The translations under genes and the position numbers were made by a program. DNA of 48,459 nt, taken from Acanthaster planci. Taxonomy: Eukaryota > Echinodermata > Asteroidea > Valvatida > Acanthasteridae. The stretch is from NCBI RefSeq assembly GCF_001949145.1, contig NW_019091523.1:1-48459 (forward strand), in the 5' to 3' direction. Positions 19,789 to 31,700 of the stretch are shown one piece after another; the stretch's first letter is position 1; each line of letters starts with the position of its first letter. The notes beneath the pieces are model-generated. The model made no database searches, was not told where the DNA came from, and worked only from the letters and a program-made list of their open reading frames with translations.

Positions 19789-22700
19789 CTGTCAAGGAAG
19801 AAAATATGTACTGATGTACTGAGATTGGGTTGAGTTGGTTTGGGCCAAGGTGGTAGTCTAGTACATCTTCTCATGGTCGCTAACAAGGATCCAAATACAC
19901 AACGTTACTCGAGTATTAAGGCACTTGTGTATTTTTTAAGCAGCGTACATCTGAGCCACGCCCTCTAATTCTTCTTTCTTTTAACAGCATCAATACGGTG
20001 GAATTGAGTGTTTGAAATAATAGAGTGTAATAGAGCGTTTGCCATAACTCAATAAATTCACAGCATTACAAAGCATACCAAGACATAGCACTTTATAATA
20101 TTATAGTATAGAATATACTGACAAAACCGAAATCATCAAATCTTTCAGTGAGAGGGCTGCATTCACCCACAGAACGGGCAAAACGTAGGCTCCATCTGAA
20201 TCTCTTGTCTAGAGCTAAGTCTAGGTCTTCGCTCCATTGGAAAGGNNNNNNNNNNNNNNNNNNNNNNNNNNNNNNNNNNNNNNNNNNNNNNNNNNNNNNN
20301 NNNNNNNNNNNNNNNNNNNNNNNNNNNNNNNNNNNNNNNNNNNNNNNNNNNNNNNNNNNNNNNNNNNNNNNNNNNNNNNNNNNNNNNNNNNNNNNNNNNN
20401 NNNNNNNNNNNNNNNNNNNNNNNNNNNNNNNNNNNNNNNNNNNNNNNNNNNNNNNNNNNNNNNNNNNNNNNNNNNNNNNNNNNNNNNNNNNNNNNNNNNN
20501 NNNNNNNNNNNNNNNNNNNNNNNNNNNNNNNNNNNNNNNNNNNNNNNNNNNNNNNNNNNNNNNNNNNNNNNNNNNNNNNNNNNNNNNNNNNNNNNNNNNN
20601 NNNNNNNNNNNNNNNNNNNNNNNNNNNNNNNNNNNNNNNNNNNNNNNNNNNNNNNNNNNNNNNNNNNNNNNNNNNNNNNNNNNNNNNNNNNNNNNNNNNN
20701 NNNNNNNNNNNNNNNNNNNNNNNNNNNNNNNNNNNNNNNNNNNNNNNNNNNNNNNNNNNNNNNNNNNNNNNNNNNNNNNNNNNNNNNNNNNNNNNNNNNN
20801 NNNNNNNNNNNNNNNNNNNNNNNNNNNNNNNNNNNNNNNNNNNNNNNNNNNNNNNNNNNNNNNNNNNNNNNNNNNNNNNNNNNNNNNNNNNNNNNNNNNN
20901 NNNNNNNNNNNNNNNNNNNNNNNNNNNNNNNNNNNNNNNNNNNNNNNNNNNNNNNNNNNNNNNNNNNNNNNNNNNNNNNNNNNNNNNNNNNNNNNNNNNN
21001 NNNNNNNNNNNNNNNNNNNNNNNNNNNNNNNNNNNNNNNNNNNNNNNNNNNNNNNNNNNNNNNNNNNNNNNNNNNNNNNNNNNNNNNNNNNNNNNNNNNN
21101 NNNNNNNNNNNNNNNNNNNNNNNNNNNNNNNNNNNNNNNNNNNNNNNNNNNNNNNNNNNNNNNNNNNNNNTGGAAGCCCGTTTCGGACACGGCCTTGGAA
21201 TTGAATTCAGCTGTTATTCTTTTTATAGGTGTGACTTCAACATTCAGTGTCAATCCAATCCCAGCAAGAACAATGAATGTGTGATAAAAGGGAGTCGTAG
21301 TCTTGAATCCTGCCTGAGGAGACGTTACTGTCCATCAGATCAAGGTGCTTGTAGCCGCTAAGTTGTTTGTAAAGAGCAAAGCTCAAAGATAGGACTCCGC
21401 ATTTGGATCCAGGGGAACAGTATCCCGAAAAGTGAATAATTATTAAAGTAATATAAGAAAAGCAGCCAAAAATGTCTTCACATCCGCAGGCGTCAACAGG
21501 GGCGGATCCATGAATTTTTCCAAGGGGGGTGGGTAGGCTGGAAATTTATTTTAATATCTCATTATAATATCTCATGCGGACATTCAGAAACGCATGAAGA
21601 AACTACATGATACACATTGTTGACAATGGTACAGGTGCACTGACTTTAGTCACTTTTTTTATATTCCCCGCCCCGCACCCAAGATTCGCGCCTGGTCAAA
21701 AAACGTCATCGAGGATCAAAATATGGTATTACAAAATGTAACCTACCTGTGGCACCCCAGGCGAGTGTGTGACAGATGGCCTGTAAAGCTTGACACCCAA
21801 ACTGAACAGGAGAACAAGAGCGAAAATCCCACCGATGGCCATAGCCACAATAGCTGTTGTGGACCAAGCTATACGGGGAGAGGGAACACGGATTAACGGT
21901 GAGAATGGCGTCGTGTGATATCAAGAGTTGGGATCTCATAAACAAAAGTTAAGATCTCTTTGGTCAAATTATGCATGTCTCATTCTACAGAGAGACGTTT
22001 ACATGCTTTGTATACGCATTTAAAAATACTGGATGGTAAGGATATGCTTTGTTCAGAGTAAATAGAATGGCCAAAGACAATCAGAGTGCATTTTCACAAT
22101 TTTTCGAGTCCAAAACGACCGGAGTACCAGTAATTAACCCTTGTTAAAGAATGTTACATCAGGCTGTAGGGAAGTCGTACTGTGAAATCGATTTTTGAAA
22201 ATTCTGAAAGAATGCCATTCTGACTCCCTTGCTCCGCTCTTAAAAAGAAAAGAAGCTTTCTGCTGTACCATATATCACAGGTGCTGGCCATCGTATGGTT
22301 GTGTGGTAATATTCCTCAATAAAGCAGGCCTTAGTAAACGGCGTTGGCATAGACTCGATAATCAGGCCAATTTTTTCAGTTTCATTTAGAATGCAATAAT
22401 TGATTTTGTTTCGAAACATGAGTCGTTTTCTCCAATACCTACTTGTCTCCTCTTGGCTGTACTTCAAACACAATCCCATATATTTCATTCAGGTTCGATA
22501 TTTTTCTGCATATAACTGTCGAAATGAAACAAAAATTACAAAGCTAAAAATGCAAGACCTTCAAGTCCCAGCGATAAACTTACAGCCCGGTTGGTTGCAT
22601 TCCACCCCGACGTCATCTTCATGAGTACATGAGCTCGTAAAGTAGTTATAATAACAGTCATCCAACTTGCTCTCGTAACCGTAACAGATCACGCTACCAA

Positions 22701-25700
22701 TTAAGATAGGAGCAGTCCCTGTACCAATGTACTCTAAAATCAGGACAAAATAATGATAACGCTATCATTGCGGCATTCACTTTTATACTTGAAATAATAA
22801 GGTTTTATTAATAATCAGAGGAAAGGGGTAAATAATATTACTAGGCCTATCATATCCGAGTGCGACATTGTTTTGAAAATGGCATAAAGAGTGATTGGCT
22901 GTACAGTCTAGTCTGCCACAACGAGGTTTTAGCCACAGAGAGATACATGTAATATTCTTAGGGCTGTTCGAAAACAGAAGACAAATGGTATTTCTTTTTG
23001 CCAGAACGAAGTAGTTTTCTCAGAACAGTTTTAAAATTTTCTGTGGGCAATGAAAACAGTGAGCTGGGTGGTCTCTGTGTGATGCTAATCGTAAAGGATG
23101 AGAATGGATGGCAAACTGCAAGAACATTATGAGCAGCACGAAGACCGTAGAACCAGCCATGCAATATTAATTTCATGGCCAATGCCCAACACACTACGCA
23201 ACCTAAGCCTTATATCTGAAGACAGAAGAGGGTGTGTAGGTGCAGGATGTCTCTTATGTGCCGGTAACTAAGCAAAAGCTTTCCCCAAATCACGAGATCC
23301 GCTTTTACTCAAATTTTACTCGCAAAAGGCTTATTGTGTAGAACGTTTGGGTGTATCCGTGCAGTAAAAACTCACCCTTCTTTGACGACTTAGCGTAGCT
23401 GTAACCAAGCTGACCACAGACAACATCAGCTTCATCTTTACCCCAATAACCATTTCGATCGCAAATCGTTCCCCATATCCCGCCTAAGTTTATCTCCACA
23501 CGCCCTTCGTAGAGTGAAGCCCCGTCAACCAATCGCACAGATCCTTCTTCTGTTAAAAGAATAAAATCTATAAATATTTACAAGCAGTGCCAAAACTTCA
23601 GTGTTAATGCCATTGTTATCCTTGGCCATCGTTAATTAACACCGAAGCTTTTGCTGCGCATACAGTTATTTGATTATGGTTGCCAAGATAATGACGTGCA
23701 ATTAAGCAGATCAATTCGGAAGTAATCACGATAATTTCTCAAATACAAACAATAATTTGGCATGGAAAACATAAATTTTGTTTAAATCGATAACATGTTC
23801 GCCAGCGAGAATGAATATATCCAGTGGTAAGGTACAAAAGCAATGTGTGCGCAAAGCATGAGTGAAAACAAATCAGCAAACCTGCGGTATTCTTTTCTTT
23901 GCAGACGACTCCAGCATCCTCAAAATGGCTGCAAATATATGTGGAATAACTCTTTGGACAATCGGACAAGCTTTTCTGTGCTGCCGAGCAAGCTACGTTT
24001 GTCAATTTGATATCCCCACTGCCTCGACCAAAGCGTGCCTCGTTTAGGGCTGAGGTAGCGCCACCGTAACCAAGCTGCCTGCACACTACCGTGGCATCGT
24101 TTATATCCCAACCGTCATCGCAGATAGTACCCCAAGTCCCATCTAAATACACCTCCACTCGCCCCTCCAGCTTATTGGTTCCATCCACAAGACGCACATC
24201 ATAATCATCTAAAGAAAACCATAGCAACATAAGCTTAGATTCACCGTCAGTGCAAATGCGCACAAACCCTTTACAATGTACACCTAGTAGTGATCTTTCG
24301 AGGTGCACAATGTCTGGAAAATGTTCCAGTAAAAAAAACAGAAGCAGCGTAAATAATGATTAGTTCCTACGTTGGTTACCTGGTGTGCTACAGATAGCCA
24401 CGGCGTCTTTCGAGTGATTACAGTTGTGTACTGCATCCCATGCACATTTGCTCAGCATGCTCTCCGTACCTCTGCAAGTAACACTGTATATGTCCCCACT
24501 GCCTTGTCCATAATTCCCCCACCCAGGGGCTGAGGAAGGCTTGCCGTAACCCAGCTGCCAGCACACTACCGTAGCATCGTCGATATCCCATCCCTCACCG
24601 CAGATCGTGCCCCAAGTACCGTCAACGTACACCTCCACTCGTCCCAACCTTCCGGTAAAGCCACTGATGAGTTGGACATCATGTTCAGCTGCAGAAAAAA
24701 ATTGAAACATGAGAACAGAATAAATCCCTTGTTTCATTTTGGTTTAATATGCACATCTTGTGGAGAGTTGTTCAGTGGATTTTTGACATAGGTGAAAGGC
24801 CACTTGAATCTCAATGAAGCGTAAATATATTTCAAAGTGAAAATTATTTGGAATACACCGAATTGTTGTCAAAAGACCTGTGGTTTCGAGGGTCATATAA
24901 TTAAAGACGATTTAAGAAGATATTATGCCTTGGAAAGATTATTTTCCCCTGTAACGGAAATTCTGCTAAATTTACTCTTAAATGGGGCCTTTTTTCTTTG
25001 CAGTGTAACTGATTAATGTCTAATGTGAATTGGCAGTGTGTTTGGATTTCTTTTCTTTGTTAAATCTAATGTAATACACAAGAGAATCTTAAATAAAAGG
25101 CCCTGAGTTGGGGGAAAGCTAAGAAATCAGACTACAGTAAAAGTAGCAAAGTCAAGGCACATAATGGAGTTACATTCGAATTTCCAGAAGTTCGTCATCA
25201 CTGTCTCCTTTTTTGCATGGTTGGGCTCAATCTTTGAAAAATATATTTAGCAGAAAATGCCTTGGTCCTTTGTGGACGAGAACGAGCCAGTCTAACTTGG
25301 CTCTTCAACGGTTTCTGGGTCCACCTTCAACAAAGCTCCTGCGAATGATCTAATGCCTACATGTACTTCCTACCTCTTTCATCGTAGCTACACTTCACGC
25401 CTACCACCTGGTTGTGCCAACAGATCGGAGGGTCTTCATGCCGGACACACTGCTGTAAGTTGCTTTCCGTTCCATTGCACCTGACGTTACCCAGAACGAT
25501 ATCTCCTGTGCCCTGCTCAAATTCTGCCCATCCTGAAGTCCTCTTAGCGCTTCGAAAGCCCAACTGCCGACATACCACGCTGGCTTCATTCATCCCCCAA
25601 CCGTTCTGATCATTACAGATTGTTCCCCAACGACCTTTGACGTACACCTCCACGCGGCCCTCCAGGGTGCTGCTACCACCCACGAGTAGAACGTCATATT

Positions 25701-28700
25701 CATCTGAGGGAAAATGTCAAATGATGGGCATGGCAAGCAGTTATTTGTTAGCCAAACAAGACAGTCTTTGACACGGCAATTAACAAGTTAGAAACCTACT
25801 TTATGAGAAGGGAATAAAAGCGTTATGGAGCGGTTGCAAATTCGTAGGCTTGGACCGGCCAGGGGCGATAATGCAAGCAGCCGAAAGTGAATGAATCGAA
25901 TCCATGACTTTCATTCAACAGCCTTTCTTTAAAGCTAGACTTTAACTTTCAATTCTTTTGTCGAACCTGGGCCGTTTTCCGAATCTGGGCTCTTTCTCCA
26001 TGGGATTAATTTAGGGTCCCCGGAATATGGTTTATAAACTGCTCGTATTTTTCCTACAACTTGTACAGGAGGCCAAATTTCCAGAAATGTCACCCTTTGA
26101 TTAGTTTTCAAGTTTACCTTAAATACATTTTACCTTTCAGAAAAGACATCTGTCCCATTAATTTTAAACAGGGTTGTATTGTTAGCATTTCATTGTACGT
26201 GTATTATTTTCGGACCGGTGTTGTGACTTGAGATTTGTAATACTTTGTGAATTACAGTTTTTACTTTGTACCGATGACCAGCCATATAGTTTTAGCAGCT
26301 ACTTGTAGGAAAAACAACAACTTTGACATCAAAAGAACAGACCCTATTGCATGGCCTCATATTTGACAATGTTATCTTTCCAATACTGGGATCGGAGCTA
26401 TATTTGGTGGTAGGTCTTCTCTGCAGAGACTAAACTCATGAAATTGAAGTCAGATATAAAGACCACCTCCGAGACTTGGAATGTTCGTGATCGTTCGTAC
26501 CTACATGACTGCAGACAGCTCCGGCGGCGTAACAGGGATCAGGGAATGTCTCCTGTGTACAGTAGTGCAACTTGCTTTCCGTTCCGTCGCAGTTTACGGG
26601 ACCCATACCTTTCCACCCCTTGCCGTTTCCAAAAAATGCCGATCTAGGGGCAGAGGTAGCCTTCCCGTAACCCAGCTGCCGGCACGTTACCATGGCATCA
26701 ACGATATCCCACCCTTCATCGCAGACTATCCACCAAACACCGTTCTTGTACATCTCAACGCGGCCCTCCAGGTAGCTACTTCCATTCCGTAGCCGTAGGT
26801 CAAACCTATCTACAAACAATGTAAGAATAGGGGAAACAAGTTTTAAAAGGTTCAGCGTCTAGTTTCCAAACTCAAAGCATAAATGTTTGTGCTGCTGTCG
26901 ATGATGGTGCTACCAATAAGAATGTAACAAATTAGAGATCGATCCCCTCATGGGCGCACTGCACATTCCAGGCTGCAGTAAACAGCAAATAAACACAAAA
27001 AAACAACAAACAAGAAAAGATACTGGTGCCATTGGGTCTTCTTTTCTGTACGCACTGAAAATGATCTATTATAGCTATGCAAAGTGTTAAAAAATGCCAA
27101 CCAGTGAGTATCAAATAATATCCTATACGGTGTTCAAATCACACCTTACTTTGTTCAATTGATACTAGGTTCCCCCGATGGTTTTGCAATAAATGATTAA
27201 TCGTGGTATTCTTGTCATTACCCTCTGGTTCGTTATTTCCAGTTAGTACATTATCGGTCGACTTTCCTTGAGTCATCGGTCGAAATGATATTATTGGTCG
27301 ATTTTTATTGAAGTTTGGTCTGCATTGCATGATCGATGGAATGTGTTGAAATTTTTGAGGTTGAAACTAACTTGGAGTAGAGCACATTACAGTTGCGGGT
27401 CTTGATGGGTCACAGTCGTGCACAGAGGCGTTCCTCGGGCAGTCCATTAAGTTGTTTTCCTTTCCTGTACAGGAGATGCCATCCAAAACCATATTACCCT
27501 TTCCCGGGCCAAAAGCCAACCACCCATTGGCCTCTGTAGCCTTGCCGTAGTCCATCTGCCCACACACCACCGTGCCATCGGCGATATCCCATCCCTCACC
27601 GCAGACGGTTCCCCAAGAACCGTTCAGATACACCTCCACCAGGCCCGATAGGGCGTCGGTCCCATTCACGAGCCGTGTCTGACCTGTAAAATGGACAGCA
27701 ACAAGCACAACTTCGACATTCCCCCGACATAAAGAGTTGTCAAAACCACTGAATAAGAAAGCCACAAATTATTAAACAGTTTGTCGTCATTACCCACTAG
27801 TATTACCATCAGTTCTAACTTACAGACATCCCACTAGCAATATTAACTTCAACCCCTTAGTCAAAATGTATAAATGAGTTAATTACTGGGGGGGAGAGGG
27901 TGCGGCACCCCCACGTCCCCGGTCACTACGCCTCGAGTCGAGTGTTTCTCAATTTACCTGTGGTATAATCTGTACCAGTGCAGATGACTCCAGCGCCCGA
28001 AGATCCACTGCAGTCTTCACTGATGCTTAGCTGGCAATCCAGTAAGCTGCTCTCCGTACCTTTGCAGTTGACCTTATTAAACACGATTTCGGTGCTGCCC
28101 CAGCCAAAAAATAAAGCACCAGTAACGGCAGCGGAAGCCCTGCCGTAGCCGAGCTGCCTGCACACTACAGCGGCGTCGTTCAAGTCCCACTCGGCATCGC
28201 AGACTGTTCCCCCTGGACCATCAGCGGATATGTTGAAAACCACCAACCGGCCTTCAAGATGGTTCCTGCCGTAAGCAAGGCCTACAGCATACTGACCTGA
28301 AGAGATTAAGAAAAGAACAATATAAAACACTCACACTTCGTCCAAAAAGGGCTGAAACAACACCAATTTGGGAATGGACACAATTTCTGGGGAGGGGGAA
28401 AAACCTTGATGAATTTCCTCATTCTTGGTTAAAATATGTATGAAGAACCTATTGCTACTGTGGTTTCTGTTTTACTTTGTATTAACCGATATTTCTTATC
28501 CTACTAAAATGAGCATTGAAAGTCCCATTTGACTAAGCCAGTGCCTCTTTTTTATAATTACATAAATTAATTTTATGATAAATCATTAAAACAATCGAAA
28601 GGTATTAAATGGCTCTGTGCCCCTATTTTCCACATATTTCGAGAGTAAAAAACGTAAAAAAAAGCTTTACGCTAGCTGAAAAAGGAAAGAAATCCGAATA

Positions 28701-31700
28701 TTTTTGCCATTAAAAAATTCAAAATCTTTTAATTCAATTAGTGATAAAAACTCTGTTGACGTTAAATCGAGATTAAAAGCGCAGTGATTAAATCTGTCAA
28801 CACTGCTTGTGCAATCAATTTCAATTTCATTGTTTTATAAGGCTTGATACTCAAGACAAATGAGAACCCCATCACTCAGGGTTAGTTGGGAATTCATTTT
28901 GATTCACCTGTGGTATAATTTGTTCCAGTGCAAATAACTCCAGCGTCTTGGGAGTGTGTACAGTTGTTATAGGTGTTCATCAGGCAACTGTGAAGATTGT
29001 CCTCCCAGCCTAGGCACTCAACATCGGCAAAAACTATTTTGCCACTGCCCTGGCCAAAATAAGCGCCATAAACGGCTGACCAAGCCATGCCGTAGCCCAG
29101 CTGCCTACAGGTGACTGTGGCGTCAACCAAGTCCCATTTCTGATCGCAGACTGTTCCCCACGTGCCATTCACATACACCTCAACTCGGCCCTCTAGACTA
29201 TTGTTACCTCCCACGAGACGTAAGTCATACTGACCTGTGCAAACCAGACAAGAGTGTACAATTAAGAACTTAAAATTATACATTTGAAAACAGACCTCAA
29301 AAGTAATACCGTATTTGTGGATGATTTAAAAATAATGAACATCAACATTTAGCATATGGCACCACTTTCGATCTTTTATAAGCGCTTAGGTCATTTTGAT
29401 TCATATCCGTTCATCTCCTTTTCATCCATCTTATCGTGATATCCTTCCGTCTGATCGTATGGACACTTGTTGTTTTTTATTCTTGACCTTTTACATGCCC
29501 ATGGCTATGCAGGACGGCGGCTTTTTGAAAATCGAAAGAAGGGCATTAAAAAAATGTTCACATGAAGAAAAGAATACAAATCATTTCAATACGTAAAACC
29601 TCATACATAAAGGTAAATTGATCAATATGGCAGTTGATTGACCAATATTGGATAAGTTATGCGACATCTTCTAGTCACATGTTGTGTTTACTCTCGGGCC
29701 ACTGTGTACCCACAAGTAAGGGTGTCCGCCATCTGACGTCAGTGTTGCGTCAGGAAAAGTCACTAACACCTTTTTACTATCTCGCCTGTCCCTCGTGGGA
29801 CCCAGGCACGAAACCCACCCAAACCCCATGCAATTCGATCGGTTTCCCAGGAACATTTGTCCGAATCGTTCCATTTCACCATTATTCCATCTCATAATGA
29901 TCCCTTAGTGTGACAAAGGAGGCATTTACGATCCCAAGAAGTTGAAATAAACCCTCACATTGGCTGAGATCTTGAAGGCTGCATCCAGCGGGGCCGCGAG
30001 AAGGTAAACACCCTTTTCCCGCAGGTCTCGGTTCACACGTTTTTGATGTGCACTTTTCACTTGCCCTTTGCGTGACAATGGTTTTCAATTTAATTTTGCA
30101 TCAGACACTTGGTTGTTATTTTTGGACTAATGGTCCAGACTGATGCACATTGCTCAGTCTAATCTTTGAGTGCGATTTGTGTCAGATTTCAAGTGGCTCA
30201 TTAATTTCTCGATTCCCAGAGATAAGGGGAGTTGGATCGACTCCAACGGACACAATCTGGACTTTAATTATAGTTTCAGTTCTGTTTGCTTGTGTTTAGT
30301 TGAAATCTCCAAAGTCATCAGGTCAACTTGAGCACGAACGTCATATATCACTTATGAATATTAATTATGAGGGCACTGATGGCCGAGGGCAATTTGTAAA
30401 TATCATTTTTATTACTTATAATTGAGCATTTCTGGTGATGAAATCAAAGATTCCAAAGAGTAAAAATTCACTCTATTCGAGTGAAAATTCAATCCCTCCA
30501 ATTGAAATTATGGCCCAGACGAATTAGAGTGATATTTATTAACTCCAAAAAATTGAAGTTTCACTGGAAAGGACTATTTTCAGCCTTTTTTAGTTTAAAT
30601 TCAGAGTGATTTTCACTCTAAAACGTCTTGTCCCTAATTTCACTCTTTCCGATTTAGATGATGCCATTTTTTAAAGAAATTGAAAGCACTAGGCTAATAC
30701 TTTCGAAACGATACTTCCACCTTTCGGGGAGAGGGCATATTTTTTAAAGAAGAAAAACTTTGAAAAAAAAAATCAATTTTGGCCTCACGCTCAAACCATG
30801 GATATCACTGAGTGAAGAAGGGGTGCAGAATACCAGTGCCGTGCGTTTCCCGCATTGATGTTAATTCGCAGTCTTCACGTGCGGATCGTGGGAAGGGTTG
30901 GGGTCAACCCCCACCCCGCCCTGACACACACACATGAAAACAACAATTAAATTAATAGCAATATTAAGGAAGATGATATTCCTAAATGAGTTATTATTTT
31001 GTACTTTGTTAGATAAATAGGAAATTGGCAACGCGTGTCTGAAGGTAAATCCATCAGTTGAACAACAAAATGCATATGTATCTGCCGTCCACAAGGATCG
31101 GACATTAATTAGAATATAATCTGATCCCCCGATCCCCCCAAAAGATTCCTGGATCCGCCCCTGGTTTTTATCACTAGGAATGCGCCACTGCACTGATCAC
31201 GTATGATTAAAAGATTCCTTTGTTAGTCTTTGCAGAATATTGGCTAAGTGAAAACCACTAACACCAGACCTATCCCTACCTTCACTGCAAAGACGAAAAT
31301 ACAATGGATGACTAGACAAACAAGTTACAATGGAAAAGACTTATACGATAGCAAAGTGTCCAAATCTCTTGCAAAGGTTGTTGCTGAAATACAGGTAGTT
31401 CCAATATTGTAGGGACATCACACTCTTGCTCACAAATAAGCCCATGCAAACTTTTTTCTCTTCGCGAAAGTGAAATACACTTAATAAAAAAGCAAAAAAG
31501 ACAGTTTTGATGATGCTTTGTGACTTTTTCATACGACTTGAGATTATGACAGGTGTAGTTCACACAGAAAAACAAACACACACCCATCGGCAGCCTTGCC
31601 ACACCGATGAGCCCGTGTCAGTTATTTTATATACTACACGTGTGGTTAACCACTGCTTGAACTTGTGAAGGCTGCAGTGATTGGGTCAATTTACAAGGAA

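Larger units (their letters stand above)
19900..21475. other. Insert in the last intron of SRCR gene A, absent from gene B
   Basis: After ATCCAAATACACAACGTTAC (about 19890-19910) gene B goes directly to CACATCCGCAGGCGTCAACA, which in A lies at about 21479. The roughly 1.57 kb between, including the assembly gap, is therefore an insertion in A or a loss in B. Near 19970-20060 a pyrimidine-rich acceptor (CTTCTTTCTTTTAACAG), a short frame with a stop and an AATAAA follow each other on the plus strand. Confidence 0.7.
18190..31050. repeat. Segmental duplication, unit A (SRCR gene A and flanks)
   Basis: Colinear with 33248-42860. Matching landmarks: 18230/33289, 18861/34108, 19318/34572, 21747/35459, 22584/36272, 23376/37116, 24380/38756, 25374/39729, 28908/40581 and about 30840/42652. 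Offsets change where one copy carries insertions: the foldback MITE and the LINE are only in B; the 19.9-21.47 kb insert and four extra SRCR exons are only in A. Confidence 0.9.

Noticed and set aside
20093-21361. Long open frames across 20093-21361 on both strands
   Set aside because: They are open only because of the 925-base run of N.
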